DNA of 33,559 bases from Deltaproteobacteria bacterium. Lineage in GTDB: Bacteria > Myxococcota > Myxococcia > Myxococcales > SZAS-1. Location: positions 1 to 33,559 of the forward strand of contig JAFEBB010000079.1 in NCBI GenBank assembly GCA_018266075.1, read 5' to 3'. Position numbers and translations under genes: made by a program. Each line of letters starts with the position of its first letter. Position 1 is the stretch's first letter. This document shows, piece after piece, positions 16,872-28,356 of the stretch. The notes below the pieces were generated by a model that saw nothing but the letters and a program-made list of their open reading frames with translations, was not told the origin of the DNA and did not search any database.

Positions 16872-19800
16872 TACCAGGACGGCGATCGGAAACTCGGCCC
16901 AGAGCCGGCGCAGCTCCAGCGCGCCCTGGCTCTCGAGCTTCTCGCCGGTCAGCAGATTCTCCCAGCCGGCGACGCCCTCCGGCAGCCGCACCTGCGCGGT
17001 CCACGCGGGCGTGCCGTCGGCGGCGTCGAGGCGCGCGAGCGTCCAGCGCGGGGCCACGAGGACCACGGTGCCCGTCGAGTGCCAGCGCGCGAGCGCGATG
17101 GTGTGCGGCGCGTCCGGACCTTCAACGGGCAGCGGCTGGTGCTCGCCGAGCTGGAAGAGCTCGGGCCGCGCCTTGCGCAGCTGGAGCGCGCGCCACAGCA
17201 GGTAGAGCTTGGACCGGCCGTCGTGCATGCCGCCGTCATGGGCCAGCTCGCGCGCGAGCGTGCGACGCGCGTCGGGCTCCTTCGCGCGACCCTCCAGCTC
17301 CTCCAGCAGGTGCGCGCGCAGCTCGAAGTCCACCGGCCGGCGATTGTCGGGATCGACCAGCGACAAGTCCTGCAGCTCGCAGCCCTGGTACACGTCGGGC
17401 ACGCCGGGCGCGAGGCACTTGAGCGCGGTCATCGAGAGCGACGTCAGCGCGCCCGCTCGCGCCACCCGCCGGGCGAAGGGCAGGAACGCATCGAGGAACG
17501 GCCGCGCCCGCAGCACCGCTTCCACGAAGGACTTGAGCGCGCTCTCGTAGCCCGCGTCGGGGTTCGTCCAGCTGGTGTGCGCCTTGGCCTCGCGCGCGGC
17601 CTTCTCCATGTAGCCCGTGGTCCGCTGCACGAACGCGTCCCAGCCGGGCGTGCCGGGCTCGTCCGCCGGCGCTGCGCCCACCAGCGTCTGGTAGAGCAGG
17701 TACTCGTCCTCGCGGTCCGGCGCGGGCTCGCCCTCCACCTCGGTCTTGTGGGCCGCGTTGAGCTGCGCCCAGTGCGCCACGTGCGCGCTCCACTCCTGCG
17801 CCACCTCGCTCAGCGCGCAGATGCGCGCGCGCACGTCCTCGCTCCGCTTGGTGTCGTGCGTGCTCGACGCGTTCAGCGTGAACGGATGCTGCGCGCGCCG
17901 CTCGGCGCAGAAGGCGTGGAACTCGTTCAGGGTGGTGCCGAAGACGCGCGGCTCGCCGCCGACTTCGTTGAGCGCGATCAGCCGGTGGTAATTGTAGAAC
18001 GCCGTGTCCTCGACGGCCTTCGCGGTCACTGGCCCGGTCGTCTGTTGCAGCTTGAGCGTGAACTCCAGCCACATCGCGCGCTCGGCCGCGGAGAGCGTCT
18101 CCGGGTAGCGAAGCAGCATCACGTCGCGCAGGAAGTCATAGACGCTGGCGGCCGTGGTCGGCGCGCGCCGCTTGGCTCGGGCGATCGTCTGCTCGATGTA
18201 TTGGCGATCGCGCGCGTCCACGCTCGCGGCGTCCGGACCGCGAATGTACGTTCTATAGATTGGAAAACATGCAATGAATTCGACGAGTGCGCGCGCGAGC
18301 TCGTTCAAGGTGAAGTCGCGCGTGCGCCGGTTGGTCTCGCTGATTCGGTTGAGCCGCGCGGCGAGCATGTTGATCTCGCTCGCCATCGACGAGCTCATGA
18401 TCTGCTTCTTCTTTTGATAGGTGAGCCCGGCAAAGTCATGCGGGTGGCCCACGAAGCTCGCGTAGGTGTCGCCGAGCGGCGTCTCCGCGGCGGGGTCCAC
18501 GAAGAGCCCCGTCGAGGCCACGAGGAAGTCGTAGCCCGTGGTCCCCGCGACGGCCCAGCCGTGCGGCAGCGGCTCGCGCCTCGAGAGGATCTTCTCGGCC
18601 ACCACGTAGAGCCGCTCGCGGGGGAGTTCGCCGGCCTCGAGCGCGTCCACGACGGCCTGTTCGACCCAGGCTCCGAGCTCCCAGGCCTCGGTCGTGGGCG
18701 CCTTCGCCAGCCGCCGCGCGCGCGCCGCCAGCCAGGCAATTTGTAAGTTTCTAAAGTAGCTCGCCGGGTCATACAGGCCGTCGGGATGGTCGATGCGCAG
18801 GCCGGTCGCGGTGCCGTCCGCGAGCAGGCCAATCACCAGGCGGTGCGCGTCGGCGAAGACGCGCGCGTCCTCCATGCGGATGGCCGCGAGCGTGTTGATG
18901 TCGAAGAAGCGGCGGTAGTTGATTTCCTCGCCGGCCGTTCGCCAATACGCGAGCCGGTATGCTTGATTGTCGAGGAGCGTATCCAGCAAATCGAAGGTAC
19001 GCGGCTCGCCCGCCGTGCCGCCGAAGCGCTTCACGTTGGCGTCGACATGGCGGCAGATGGCCGCGTTCCTCTCGCAGAGCGACTCCAGCCGCCGCTTGGC
19101 GATTTCCTTCTCGCGGTTACGCTCCGCGACCTGCGACGCATCGGTCTCGTTGCGCGAGGGCAGCTTGTCGAGCTGGGTGATGATCGACTCCAGTTCCTGC
19201 AGCGCAGGATCGTTGGGCCCGAGCTCGGCCCTGACCGAGTCGAGGTCGAACTGGAGCAACTGTGCAATTCGCCCGGGCGAGACGGGGAAGGCGTTTTCAA
19301 AGTACGCCAGCACGAACCGGCCGCCCTCACGTGCGAGCTTGAGCTCGCCCCGCTCGAGCACCACGCCGTACTGATCGCCGAGCACCGGCACCAGGATCTT
19401 GTTGTTGAGCTCGCTCTTGATGGGCTTCCAATCGATATCGAAATACGGCGCGTGGACGCTCGCCGGGCCGTTCTCGAGCACGTCCATCCACCAGCGGTTC
19501 TGGTGGCCAATGCCCATGTGGTTGGGCACGAAGTCGATGATCTGCCCCAGGTTGTGCTCGCGGAGCGCCGCGCAGAGCCGCGCGTATGCCGCGTCGCCGC
19601 CGAGCTCCGCGTTGAGCTTGGCGTGATCCACCACGTCGTAGCCGTGGCTCGAGCCCGGCGCCGCCTGGAGGATCGGCGACAGGTACACGTCCGAGATGCC
19701 CAGCTTCGCCAGGTACGGAACGGCCTTCGCCGCGGCGTCGAAGCCGAACTGCGGCGAAAGCTGCAGGCGATAGGTCGCGGTCGGCCGGCGCAGCGGCTCG

Positions 19801-19895
19801 CGGCGGAGCTGCGTGGAGAGCTCACGCACCAGCGCGCGCGCGCGCGACTCCGGATCAGCCTCCAGCGAGACTTCTTGTTGGGTCTCGATGGTCAC
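16863..19895 (-). CDS. treY: Malto-oligosyltrehalose synthase (GH13)
   Basis: A 1010-residue cytoplasmic enzyme that converts the reducing-end alpha-1,4 bond of maltodextrins to alpha,alpha-1,1, giving maltooligosyltrehalose. The GTG start lies 21 bases after malQ. GH13 motifs are present: region I DFVPNHMG (121-128), region II GLRIDHPDGL with the nucleophile near 368, the acid region VVAEKIL (about 430) and region IV STHDTKRSED (about 678). The C-terminal FPIAVLVST strand is typical. Length is greater than most TreY (about 700-950). The TreZ partner that releases trehalose is not in the window. Pairing with malQ suggests use of glycogen-derived dextrins for trehalose, perhaps for osmotic or desiccation stress. 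Confidence 0.95.
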   Translation of the reverse strand: MTIETQQEVSLEADPESRARALVRELSTQLRREPLRRPTATYRLQLSPQFGFDAAAKAVPYLAKLGISDVYLSPILQAAPGSSHGYDVVDHAKLNAELGGDAAYARLCAALREHNLGQIIDFVPNHMGIGHQNRWWMDVLENGPASVHAPYFDIDWKPIKSELNNKILVPVLGDQYGVVLERGELKLAREGGRFVLAYFENAFPVSPGRIAQLLQFDLDSVRAELGPNDPALQELESIITQLDKLPSRNETDASQVAERNREKEIAKRRLESLCERNAAICRHVDANVKRFGGTAGEPRTFDLLDTLLDNQAYRLAYWRTAGEEINYRRFFDINTLAAIRMEDARVFADAHRLVIGLLADGTATGLRIDHPDGLYDPASYFRNLQIAWLAARARRLAKAPTTEAWELGAWVEQAVVDALEAGELPRERLYVVAEKILSRREPLPHGWAVAGTTGYDFLVASTGLFVDPAAETPLGDTYASFVGHPHDFAGLTYQKKKQIMSSSMASEINMLAARLNRISETNRRTRDFTLNELARALVEFIACFPIYRTYIRGPDAASVDARDRQYIEQTIARAKRRAPTTAASVYDFLRDVMLLRYPETLSAAERAMWLEFTLKLQQTTGPVTAKAVEDTAFYNYHRLIALNEVGGEPRVFGTTLNEFHAFCAERRAQHPFTLNASSTHDTKRSEDVRARICALSEVAQEWSAHVAHWAQLNAAHKTEVEGEPAPDREDEYLLYQTLVGAAPADEPGTPGWDAFVQRTTGYMEKAAREAKAHTSWTNPDAGYESALKSFVEAVLRARPFLDAFLPFARRVARAGALTSLSMTALKCLAPGVPDVYQGCELQDLSLVDPDNRRPVDFELRAHLLEELEGRAKEPDARRTLARELAHDGGMHDGRSKLYLLWRALQLRKARPELFQLGEHQPLPVEGPDAPHTIALARWHSTGTVVLVAPRWTLARLDAADGTPAWTAQVRLPEGVAGWENLLTGEKLESQGALELRRLWAEFPIAVLVST

Positions 19896-19916
19896 GGCCG
19901 CACCGGGCCGGACGAA

Positions 19917-21452
19917 TCAGGGCAAGCGCGCGCTGCGTTGCGCCAGGCCGCGGAGGCGCGCGTTGGTGGCGCCGTCGGCGAGGAGCGCGGAGACGTCCTG
20001 GGGCATGCGGAACGTCCAGTTCGACTCCGCCACCGTACCCGGCACATTCACCCGCTCCCGAGTTCCCAGCGCGTCCTGAAAAGGAAGGAGCGTCAGGTCA
20101 GACCCCGAGCGGAATATGAGGTCGAGGATGGCGTCGCGCACCTGCGGGTCGAAGATCCTTGGAGCGCGCGCCTTGAGGTGGTTCAGCGCCGGGATGTCGA
20201 GGAACGCTTTGCGCTCGGCATCGGACAAGAGGTCGTACCACTCCGCCATCGACTCGGTGTCGTGCGTGCCCGTGACGGCCACCGAGAGCGCGGGCCACTT
20301 CATCGGGTCGCGGAACACCGCGTTGTCCTTCTCCCAGCGAAGCACGCGGTAGCCCGGCACGTTGAGCTTGGTGAGCGAGGTGCGCACGAAGTCGGGCACC
20401 GTGCCCAAATCCTCGGCGATCACCGTGGCGCGCTCCGAGAGCGTCCGCAGCACGGCCTCGCCATTCAGCGTCTGGTCCTTCTCGTTGTCGGGCGAGAACG
20501 CGGCGCGCTTGTCGGGGAAGCGGTGGTAGGTGCGGTACAGGCCCACCACGTGGTCCACGCGGTAGTAGTCGAAGAGCTCGGCCGCGCGGTGCCCGCGCGC
20601 GCGGAACCAGGCGAGCTTGTTCTGGGCCATCACGTCCCAGCGGAAGACGGGCAGGCCCCAGTCCTGGCCGTCGGCGCTGAAGGCGTCGGGCGGCACCCCC
20701 ACGCGGGCGTCCATGCGGAACTCGTCCTGGTGCGCCCAGACGTCGGCCGAATCGCCCGCAACCACGAACGGCAGATCGCCCATGAGCTGCACGCCCAGGT
20801 TGCGAATCTCCGCGCGTGCGGCGCGCCACTGCACATCCAGCTGCCACTGGATCCACTTGAGGAAGAGCAGCTTGTCCTGGAGCCGGGTGCGGTGCGACGC
20901 GAGCGCGCCCGGATCACGGCCGGCGAGCTCGGGCTCCCAGTCGGTCCAGGCGGTGTTGCGCTCGTCGTGCAGCGCCTTGAAGAGGACGAACTCCTCCAGC
21001 CACTCGCGCTGCGACTCGACGTAGCGCTTGAGCTCCGCGGCGCGCGCGGTGTCCTTCTGCCACTCGTGCTCGTGGAAGTGGCGATAGGCCATCCACGTCC
21101 CGAACTCCTTGAGCGGCCGCAGGTCGCGCCAGGGCACGAACTGCGCGGAGCGCACGCGCTGGAGCATGAGCTGCTGCTCCACCGACAGCGCCTTCGACCC
21201 GCCCGCGTGGTGAAAGTCCTCGCAGGCCTCGAGCGAGAGGAACATCGGGTCGAGCGCGAAGGCGCTGCTCGCGGCGTACGGGCTGTCCTGGCCGCTGGAC
21301 GGCTGGTTCACCGGCAAGAGCTGCACGAGCGAGAACCCGGCCTCGCGCGACCAGCGCGCAAACGGGACGAGGTCCGGGATCTCGCCGAGCCCCCAGCCCT
21401 GCGGGGTGCGGATCGAGAAGAGCGGGATGAGGACGCCGGAGCGACGGGCCAT
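19917..21452 (-). CDS. malQ: 4-alpha-glucanotransferase (amylomaltase, GH77)
   Basis: A 511-residue cytoplasmic enzyme that transfers alpha-1,4-glucan chains (disproportionation of maltodextrins). GH77 motifs are in order: SIRTPQGWGLGEIPDL near the N-terminus, LLPVNQP, SPYAASSAFALDP, GDLPFVVAGDSADVWAH, YYRVDHVVGL with the nucleophile near 297, VIAEDLG with the acid/base Glu near 345, and GTHDTESMAEWYD (about 397). Length is normal. Its ribosome site (AGGA, four bases before the ATG) includes the last base pair of the upstream M16 gene stop, six bases away, so translation may be coupled. treY follows after 21 bases, giving a glucan-to-trehalose pair. Confidence 0.95.
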   Translation of the reverse strand: MARRSGVLIPLFSIRTPQGWGLGEIPDLVPFARWSREAGFSLVQLLPVNQPSSGQDSPYAASSAFALDPMFLSLEACEDFHHAGGSKALSVEQQLMLQRVRSAQFVPWRDLRPLKEFGTWMAYRHFHEHEWQKDTARAAELKRYVESQREWLEEFVLFKALHDERNTAWTDWEPELAGRDPGALASHRTRLQDKLLFLKWIQWQLDVQWRAARAEIRNLGVQLMGDLPFVVAGDSADVWAHQDEFRMDARVGVPPDAFSADGQDWGLPVFRWDVMAQNKLAWFRARGHRAAELFDYYRVDHVVGLYRTYHRFPDKRAAFSPDNEKDQTLNGEAVLRTLSERATVIAEDLGTVPDFVRTSLTKLNVPGYRVLRWEKDNAVFRDPMKWPALSVAVTGTHDTESMAEWYDLLSDAERKAFLDIPALNHLKARAPRIFDPQVRDAILDLIFRSGSDLTLLPFQDALGTRERVNVPGTVAESNWTFRMPQDVSALLADGATNARLRGLAQRSARLP

Positions 21453-21458
21453 TTTTTC

Positions 21459-22822
21459 CTAGAGCGACTGGAACAGCGGTTGATTGACCTTCGCGGGATC
21501 GCCGAGCACCACGGTCTGGAGCTTGTTCACGTGCGTCTGCGCGAACTTCTGGATGTCGGCAGCCGTGACCGCGCGGATGCGCTCGGGCAACGTCTGCGCG
21601 AGGTGCCAGTCGCCGCCGTAGATGAGGGCGCGCCCGAGGAAGCCGGCCTGCCCGTCGACGGTCTCGTTGCCCATGAGCAAGCCGGTGAGGAACAGGCTCT
21701 TGCTGCCCGAGACCTCGGCGTCGGTGGCGGGCGTGCTGGCGAGCTTCTTGGCCTCATCGAGCATGACCTGCCAGGTGGTGTTGGCGTCGACGGCGGTGAC
21801 GTACAGGAAGCCGGTGGGCTCCTCGCTGCCCGCGCGCAGGCTCGCGCCCGGCGCGTAGGAGAGGTCGCGCTTGGTGCGCACCTCCTCGAAGAGCCGGTAG
21901 CCGAGCAGGTTCATGGCCACCATGCCCGCGGGCAGGTCGGCGTCCTTCCAGCCCGGGCCGGAGAACGTGCCCTGGATGTAGTTGGTGGGGAGCTTGCGCG
22001 CCTCGGTCGACAGCTTGGGCGCGGCCAGCGCGAGCGGAGGCAGCGGCGTCTGCACGTAGTTGCCCTTGGGCAGCGAGCCGAAGCGCTGCTTGGCGAGCTC
22101 GATGACGTGGTTCGCGTCCACGTCGCCCACGACCACGAGCACCAGGCGGCTGGTCTCGCGCAGCTTGTCCAGGTACGGCGCGAGATCGGCGGCCTTCACC
22201 GCGGCCACGCTCTCCAGCGTGCCCACCGCGCGGTTCGCGTACGGGGTGCCCGCGAAGAGCTGCTGGTGCACCAGGTAGCCGAGCCGGCCGTCCGGGCTCT
22301 CCTGCTCGTGGTGCAGGCCCGAGAGCTGCCGCGCGCGCTGGATCTCCAGCTCCTGTGCCGGCAGCGCCGGCTCCAGGAACGCGTCGACCATGAGGTTGAA
22401 CGTCTCGTCCCAGGCGGGCTTGAGCGCCTTGGCGCCGAAGCTGCCGAAGTCGTTCCCCGAGCCGCCGCCGACCTCCGAGCCGAGCGAGGCGAGCTTGCGC
22501 GCGTAGGCGTCCTTGTCGAGCTTGTGCGTGCCGCCCTCGGCCGCCGTGGCCAGCGCGAGCTGCTCGATGCCGGCGTTCTGCGCGGTCCAGTTGCGCACGC
22601 CGCCGAGGATGTAGAGCTGCCCGGCCACGAACTCGGCGCCGGGCGTGCGCTTCACCAGCACGCGCATGCCGTTGATGTCGGTCCAGGTGAAGGCGCCCTC
22701 GGTCTGCACGCCGCCCGTCGTGGGCGCAGCGGCCGTCGCCGGCGCGGTGTTGCCTGCAGAGGTGGGGCTGGCGCAGCCGGCGAAGGCGAGCGCGAACACG
22801 AACGCGAAGATCGAGCGCTTCA

Positions 22823-22823
<1 letters not shown>
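21459..22823 (-). CDS. M16-family peptidase-like lipoprotein lacking the zinc motif
   Basis: A 454-residue predicted lipoprotein (MKRSIFAFVFALAFAGC). The two-domain insulinase/processing-peptidase fold is recognisable. The position where HxxEH should be reads GIEQLALATAAEGG, so zinc ligands are absent. The FEEVRTKRDLSYAPGASL segment keeps the Arg/Tyr pair typical of the non-catalytic partner subunit. It starts inside the stop of the upstream catalytic M16 gene (TGATG, one-base overlap), so the two are made together and probably form a heterodimer in the envelope, comparable to mitochondrial alpha/beta MPP or PqqF-like pairs. Six bases separate it from malQ. Confidence 0.88.
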
Positions 22824-24268
<1,445 letters not shown>

Positions 24269-24319
24269 GGTTTCCTCTCGACCGGCGGGGGCCCTTCCCT
24301 AACAATTCCACTCGCGCAA

Positions 24320-25266
24320 ATGAAGCAATTCCACGTCGCCACGTTGGCCATGTCGCTCGCGCTGTCCGGTTGCGCACCGCCGGGCATTCGTCCGGGCCAC
24401 GCGATGGCGCTCACCTTCGCGGCGCTGCGCGCGGACACGCCGCCTGCGCCCGCGCACGCCGCGCAGCCCTTTCGCCGCGACGCGCGGCTCGCAGTGACCT
24501 GGATTGGACATGCCACGGCGCTCATTCAGCTCGACGACAAGGTGGTGATCACCGATCCGGTCTTCACGAGCCGCGTGGGTGGGCTTTCACCGCGGCTGGT
24601 TGCGCCGGGCCTTCAGGTGTCGGAGCTGCCGCAGCTGGATGCGGCCGTCGTCTCGCACATGCACTTCGACCACCTGTCGTTCGACTCGCTGCGGATGATC
24701 GCCTCGCGCACGAAGGCGCTCCTGCTCCCAGCGGGCGGACGCAACTACGTCCACGACTACTCGTTCGACGAGATCGAGCTCGGTCACTGGCAGAGCTGGG
24801 AGCAGGGCGGGCTGCGCATCACGGCGGTGCCGGTGATTCACCGCGGCTGGCGCTGGGGCATCGACGCGTTCTGGAGCCCGCAGTCGTTCACGGGCTACGT
24901 CATCGAGTACCACGGGCTCTCCGTGTACTTTGGCGGCGACACCGCGCTCGACGAGCTGACTTCAACGAGGCGCACAAGCGCTTCCCGCACCTCGACGCGG
25001 CGCTGCTGCCCATTGCGCCCGTGGAGCCGCGCGACTTCATGAAGCGCACGCACATGGATCCGCGCGAGGCGGTGAAGGCGTTTCAGATCCTCGGCGCGAA
25101 GGTGCTGGTGCCCGTGCACTTCGACACCTTCATCAATTCCGCCGACGAGCTCGGCGACGCGCCGCGCCTCCTCGACGAGGCCGCGCGCGCCGCGGGCGTC
25201 GCCGACCGCGTGCAGCGGCTGAAGGTGGGCGAGCAGCGCGTGCTGGTGGCGAAGTCAGCGCACTGA
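24320..25266 (+). pseudogene. Metallo-beta-lactamase-fold lipoprotein (UlaG/NAPE-PLD-like), frameshifted
   Basis: Two reading frames together give one protein of about 315 residues. The first part (24320 to about 24957) has a lipoprotein signal (SLALSGC), the metal motif SHMHFDHLS and YFGGDTALDEL. Homology then jumps to another frame: DFNEAHKRFPHLDAALLPIAPVEPRDF, THMDPREAV, VPVHFDTF, ending at 25266. The junction reads GAGCTGACTTC; one base missing after GAGCT would restore DELDFNEAH. The first frame otherwise runs to a stop at 25042. The rest is intact, so this is either a very recent mutation or a sequence error. An intact protein would be a zinc-dependent hydrolase of the UlaG or NAPE-PLD type anchored in the envelope. 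Its 3' end overlaps the next gene by 12 bases. Confidence 0.85.
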
Positions 25267-26529
25267 GCGCCGACGCCGCAGGGCGATGAGCGCGAAGGGC
25301 AGGGCGAAGAGCGCGGCGTCGGTCGTGGAGGCACAGCCGCAACCGCCAGACTTCGCGCCGGTGGTGCCGCCCGTCGAGCCGCTCGCGCCTGCGCTGCCGC
25401 TTCCGCCGCTCCCGGTCGCGCCGCTGGAGCCCGAGCTGCCGCCGGCGACCACGGTGAAGGCGCCGTGGAGCGTGGCCTGGGCGCCGTCGGGGTTGACCAC
25501 GGTGACGTCGTAGGTGCCCGGCGCGGTGCCGTGGGGCAGGGTGGCCACCAGCACCGCCGGCGAGCGCAGCTCGAGCGCGGTGAGCGTCGCCGGCCCAATG
25601 AGCGCCTGAATGCCGATGGCGAAGTTGCTGCCCACCAGCGTGACCTGGGTGTCGTCGGCGCTGTAGCCCTGGGTGGGCTGGATGGAGGTGAGCGTGAGCG
25701 CGCCCGACGTGCCCGTGGTCCCGGTGGACGTCGTCGAGCCGCCGGTGGTCGTGCCCGTGGTCGTGGTCGAGCTGCCCGTCGAAGAGCCAGCGGTGGTGGT
25801 GCTGGTCGACGAGCCCGCGGTGGACGTGGACGCCGTCGTGGTCCCGGAAGTGGAGCCGGCCGTGGTGGTGGACGAGGTGGTCGTGCTGGTGGTGCTTGGG
25901 CCGGCGTCGACGTCTGGCGCGTCAACGACTCCGCGAATGATCCAGTTGCCGTAGGGGTACCCCGAGTCAGGGTAGGACATGTCCTCGTAGCCCCTGTTGT
26001 GGTTGAGGAACCAGTTCGCGCCCAGCACGGGCGTCGCGTCGTCGAGGGCGATGACGCCGCTGTAGCAGATGCCGTCCAGGTTGCAGTCGTACGGCTCCTT
26101 GAGCTGGACGAAGATGGGCCCGTCGATCGAGATGGGCGTGGGCAGCGTGAAGGTGTTGAAGGAGTTCGTGGAGGTGGTGAAGCCGACGTTGGTGCCCTCG
26201 ACGTAGTCGGAGTAGAGGTCGCCACTTGCCACGGTGGGCAGCCCGCCGTCCGGGGTGGAGAAGATCTCGAGGTCCCAGGGCTCGCTCGAGCCCGCCCCGG
26301 ACTGCGGCGCGTACAGCACCTCGATCCCCTTGAGCGTCAACGGGTAGCTCATCCCTGGACCCGCGTTCAGGAAGACGCCGGCGGCGCCGTAGTCCGAGAA
26401 GTCCGCGCCGATGTTCACGTGCGACGAGCCGGTGAAGGTGTCGTTCTGCAAGTACGCTTGGCCTGCCCATGCGCGACCGCCAAGGAGGGTCGACGCCACC
26501 ACCAGCCCGACGAGAAGGTAAGTGCGCAT
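25255..26529 (-). CDS. Surface protein with TIG domain and MYXO-CTERM tail
   Basis: A 424-residue exported protein. The ATG start gives a signal peptide (TYLLVGLVVASTLLGGRAWA-G). A beta-rich N-terminal domain (about 24-205: YLQNDTFTGSS, PWDLEIFS, PIFVQLKEPYDCNLDGICYSG) is of no known family to me. A Ser/Thr/Gly linker (about 208-278) is followed by an IPT/TIG domain (about 280-365: SIQPTQGYSADDTQVTLVGSNF, GTYDVTVVNPDGA). A Gly/Ser linker leads to the MYXO-CTERM signal: GGCGCAS, a hydrophobic helix and RRRRSVR at the end. In Myxococcota this tail directs proteins to processing and cell-surface anchoring. The role may be adhesion; that is inference. Confidence 0.85.
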   Translation of the reverse strand: MRTYLLVGLVVASTLLGGRAWAGQAYLQNDTFTGSSHVNIGADFSDYGAAGVFLNAGPGMSYPLTLKGIEVLYAPQSGAGSSEPWDLEIFSTPDGGLPTVASGDLYSDYVEGTNVGFTTSTNSFNTFTLPTPISIDGPIFVQLKEPYDCNLDGICYSGVIALDDATPVLGANWFLNHNRGYEDMSYPDSGYPYGNWIIRGVVDAPDVDAGPSTTSTTTSSTTTAGSTSGTTTASTSTAGSSTSTTTAGSSTGSSTTTTGTTTGGSTTSTGTTGTSGALTLTSIQPTQGYSADDTQVTLVGSNFAIGIQALIGPATLTALELRSPAVLVATLPHGTAPGTYDVTVVNPDGAQATLHGAFTVVAGGSSGSSGATGSGGSGSAGASGSTGGTTGAKSGGCGCASTTDAALFALPFALIALRRRRSVR

Positions 26530-26628
26530 TCCACAACTGTACCGGACGCCTCTCGTCGAGCCCACCGTCAGCCCCGGCCGGTCATTTCCTGCTCGGGGCC
26601 GACCTCCGCTAAACTTCTAGGCAGTGTC

Positions 26629-26658
26629 TTGGCACCCCGCTTGGGGTTTTGCTAGGGT
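26629..26658 (+). promoter_or_regulatory. Possible promoter of the Cys-rich lipoprotein gene
   Basis: TTGGCAC, five bases, then TTGG (26629-26644) resembles a sigma-54 -24/-12 pair, with G instead of C in the critical -12 position. The same TTGGCA with TAGGGT 18 bases later (26653-26658) could be read as a weak sigma-70 pair. Neither is convincing alone. The start codon is at 26712. Confidence 0.3.
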
Positions 26659-26711
26659 GCGCCCCCTCTCGTGGCCCGGCCGGGAACGCGAGGCGAAGTT
26701 CGAGGTGCAAG

Positions 26712-28346
26712 ATGCGGAGCTCGGCTTGGTCTTTCGCGGCGGCGCTCGCCGCTGGGCTCCTGGTGGCGTGTGGTGGCACTCCCAGCAAGCCCCACGGCAC
26801 CACCACCGGTTCGGTCGACGCGGGGCACGTCATCGGCGTCACCGGCTCCGGCACCGGCGGCGCCTGCTCGCACGACAGCGAGTGCGCCTCCGGCTCCTTC
26901 TGCATCAACGCCCACTGCGGCAGCTGCCGCGGCACGCCCGCCCTGGCCTGCCCGAGCGGCTCGTCGTGCTCCCAGAGCGGCGCCTGCGTGGAGAGCACCG
27001 GCACCACCGGCACCGCAGGCAGCGGCGGCAGCAACGGCGGGTCCACCGGCCTCTCCGGCACCTCGGGCACCAGCGGCCAGTCCTGCGACCACCGCTCCGA
27101 CTGCGACGCCGCCGAGGCCTGCCTCGGCCTCCCCGACGCCGGTGCGTGCGGCACGCCCGCCGCCGACGCCGGCTGCAACACCAGCGACGCCTGCGTGAAG
27201 GGCTACATCTGCCAGGCGCACAACTGCGTCTTCGGCTGCCTCAACAACCTCGATTGCCACGGCACGCCCGAGCCGGTCTGCGTCTCCGGAAACCCCGGCC
27301 ACTGCGGCCCGTGCAGCCAGAACTCGCAGTGCCAGGCGGGCGAGGTCTGCTCGGGCGGCCAGTGCGTGGCGGGCCAGGCCTGCTCCAGCGGCGCCACCTG
27401 CGCCAACGGCCAGGGCTGCGTGGCCGGCGTCTGCGGCGCGTGCACCGACAGCACCCAGTGCGCCTCGGGCGATGTCTGCGACGTGGCCACCGGCGTCTGC
27501 GGCACGCCCACGGGCTGCACCAGCGACGCGTCCTGCCAGAGCCAGCACGGCGGCTCGACCGCGTGGTGGTGCTCGCCCGTCCCCGACGGCGGGCTCGCGT
27601 CCTGCGCGCTGGGCTGCGTGGATGACTCGCTCTGCGGCAACCCGCAGGCCGGCTGCTGCAACCTCGCCGCGAACCAGACCTGCAACACCACCACCCACCG
27701 CTGCGTGACCAACCAGACCACCACGGCCACCACGTCGAGCACCACCGGTACCACGTCCACGACGGTCACCAGCAACGGCACCAGCACCACGGGCACGTCC
27801 ACCACGGGCACCTCGGCCACCTCGACGTCGACCTCCACCTCCACGTCGACCAGCACCACGGGCACCACCGGCACCAGCTCGACGGCGACGTCGACCACCA
27901 CGGGCACGACGGGCACCACCTCGACGTCGACCACGGGCGGCGGCAACTACTGCAGCACGTGCTCCGCGCAGAGCGACTGCCCGGGCGGCGCGTGCTTCTC
28001 CGACGCCAACGGCAACGGGTTCTGCGCGCCGACCTGCACCGACTCCAGCCAGTGCGACAGCTCGGCGCAGTGCTACGCCAACGGCAGCAGCGACTACTGC
28101 CTGCCCCAGTCGGCGAGCTGCTCCACCTCGGGCAGCGACTTCTGCCAGCCATGCTCGGACGACTCGGAGTGCGAGTGGGGCGCCTGCGGCGTGGACCAGC
28201 AAGGCTTCGGGTTCTGCATCGTGCCCTGCGACGTGAACGGCGCGTGCCCGGCCAGTGGCCAGTGCTACTCGGGCATCTGCGACATCAATGACTTCATCTC
28301 GTGCTCGGACTTCACGGGCTGCGCGCCGCCCGACACCTGCCCCTAG
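26712..28346 (+). CDS. Large Cys-rich lipoprotein with Ser/Thr/Gly stalk
   Basis: A 544-residue predicted lipoprotein. The ATG start gives MRSSAWSFAAALAAGLLVAC with the lipid Cys at 20. Residues about 50-350 hold many Cys-rich units related to CxxDSxCxxGxxCxxxxC (for example CSHDSECASGSFC, CSQNSQCQAGEVCSGGQC, CTDSTQCASGDVC), with one short STG linker near 100-125. A long Ser/Thr linker follows (about 335-410). The C-terminal part (about 415-544) holds further units such as CSAQSDCPGGACF and CSDDSECEWGAC. It resembles the lipoprotein at 3042 but without the ZU5-like domain. A disulfide-rich surface rod is likely. A second lipoprotein gene follows 10 bases downstream. Confidence 0.83.
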   Translation: MRSSAWSFAAALAAGLLVACGGTPSKPHGTTTGSVDAGHVIGVTGSGTGGACSHDSECASGSFCINAHCGSCRGTPALACPSGSSCSQSGACVESTGTTGTAGSGGSNGGSTGLSGTSGTSGQSCDHRSDCDAAEACLGLPDAGACGTPAADAGCNTSDACVKGYICQAHNCVFGCLNNLDCHGTPEPVCVSGNPGHCGPCSQNSQCQAGEVCSGGQCVAGQACSSGATCANGQGCVAGVCGACTDSTQCASGDVCDVATGVCGTPTGCTSDASCQSQHGGSTAWWCSPVPDGGLASCALGCVDDSLCGNPQAGCCNLAANQTCNTTTHRCVTNQTTTATTSSTTGTTSTTVTSNGTSTTGTSTTGTSATSTSTSTSTSTSTTGTTGTSSTATSTTTGTTGTTSTSTTGGGNYCSTCSAQSDCPGGACFSDANGNGFCAPTCTDSSQCDSSAQCYANGSSDYCLPQSASCSTSGSDFCQPCSDDSECEWGACGVDQQGFGFCIVPCDVNGACPASGQCYSGICDINDFISCSDFTGCAPPDTCP

Positions 28347-28356
28347 CGAGGCCGCG

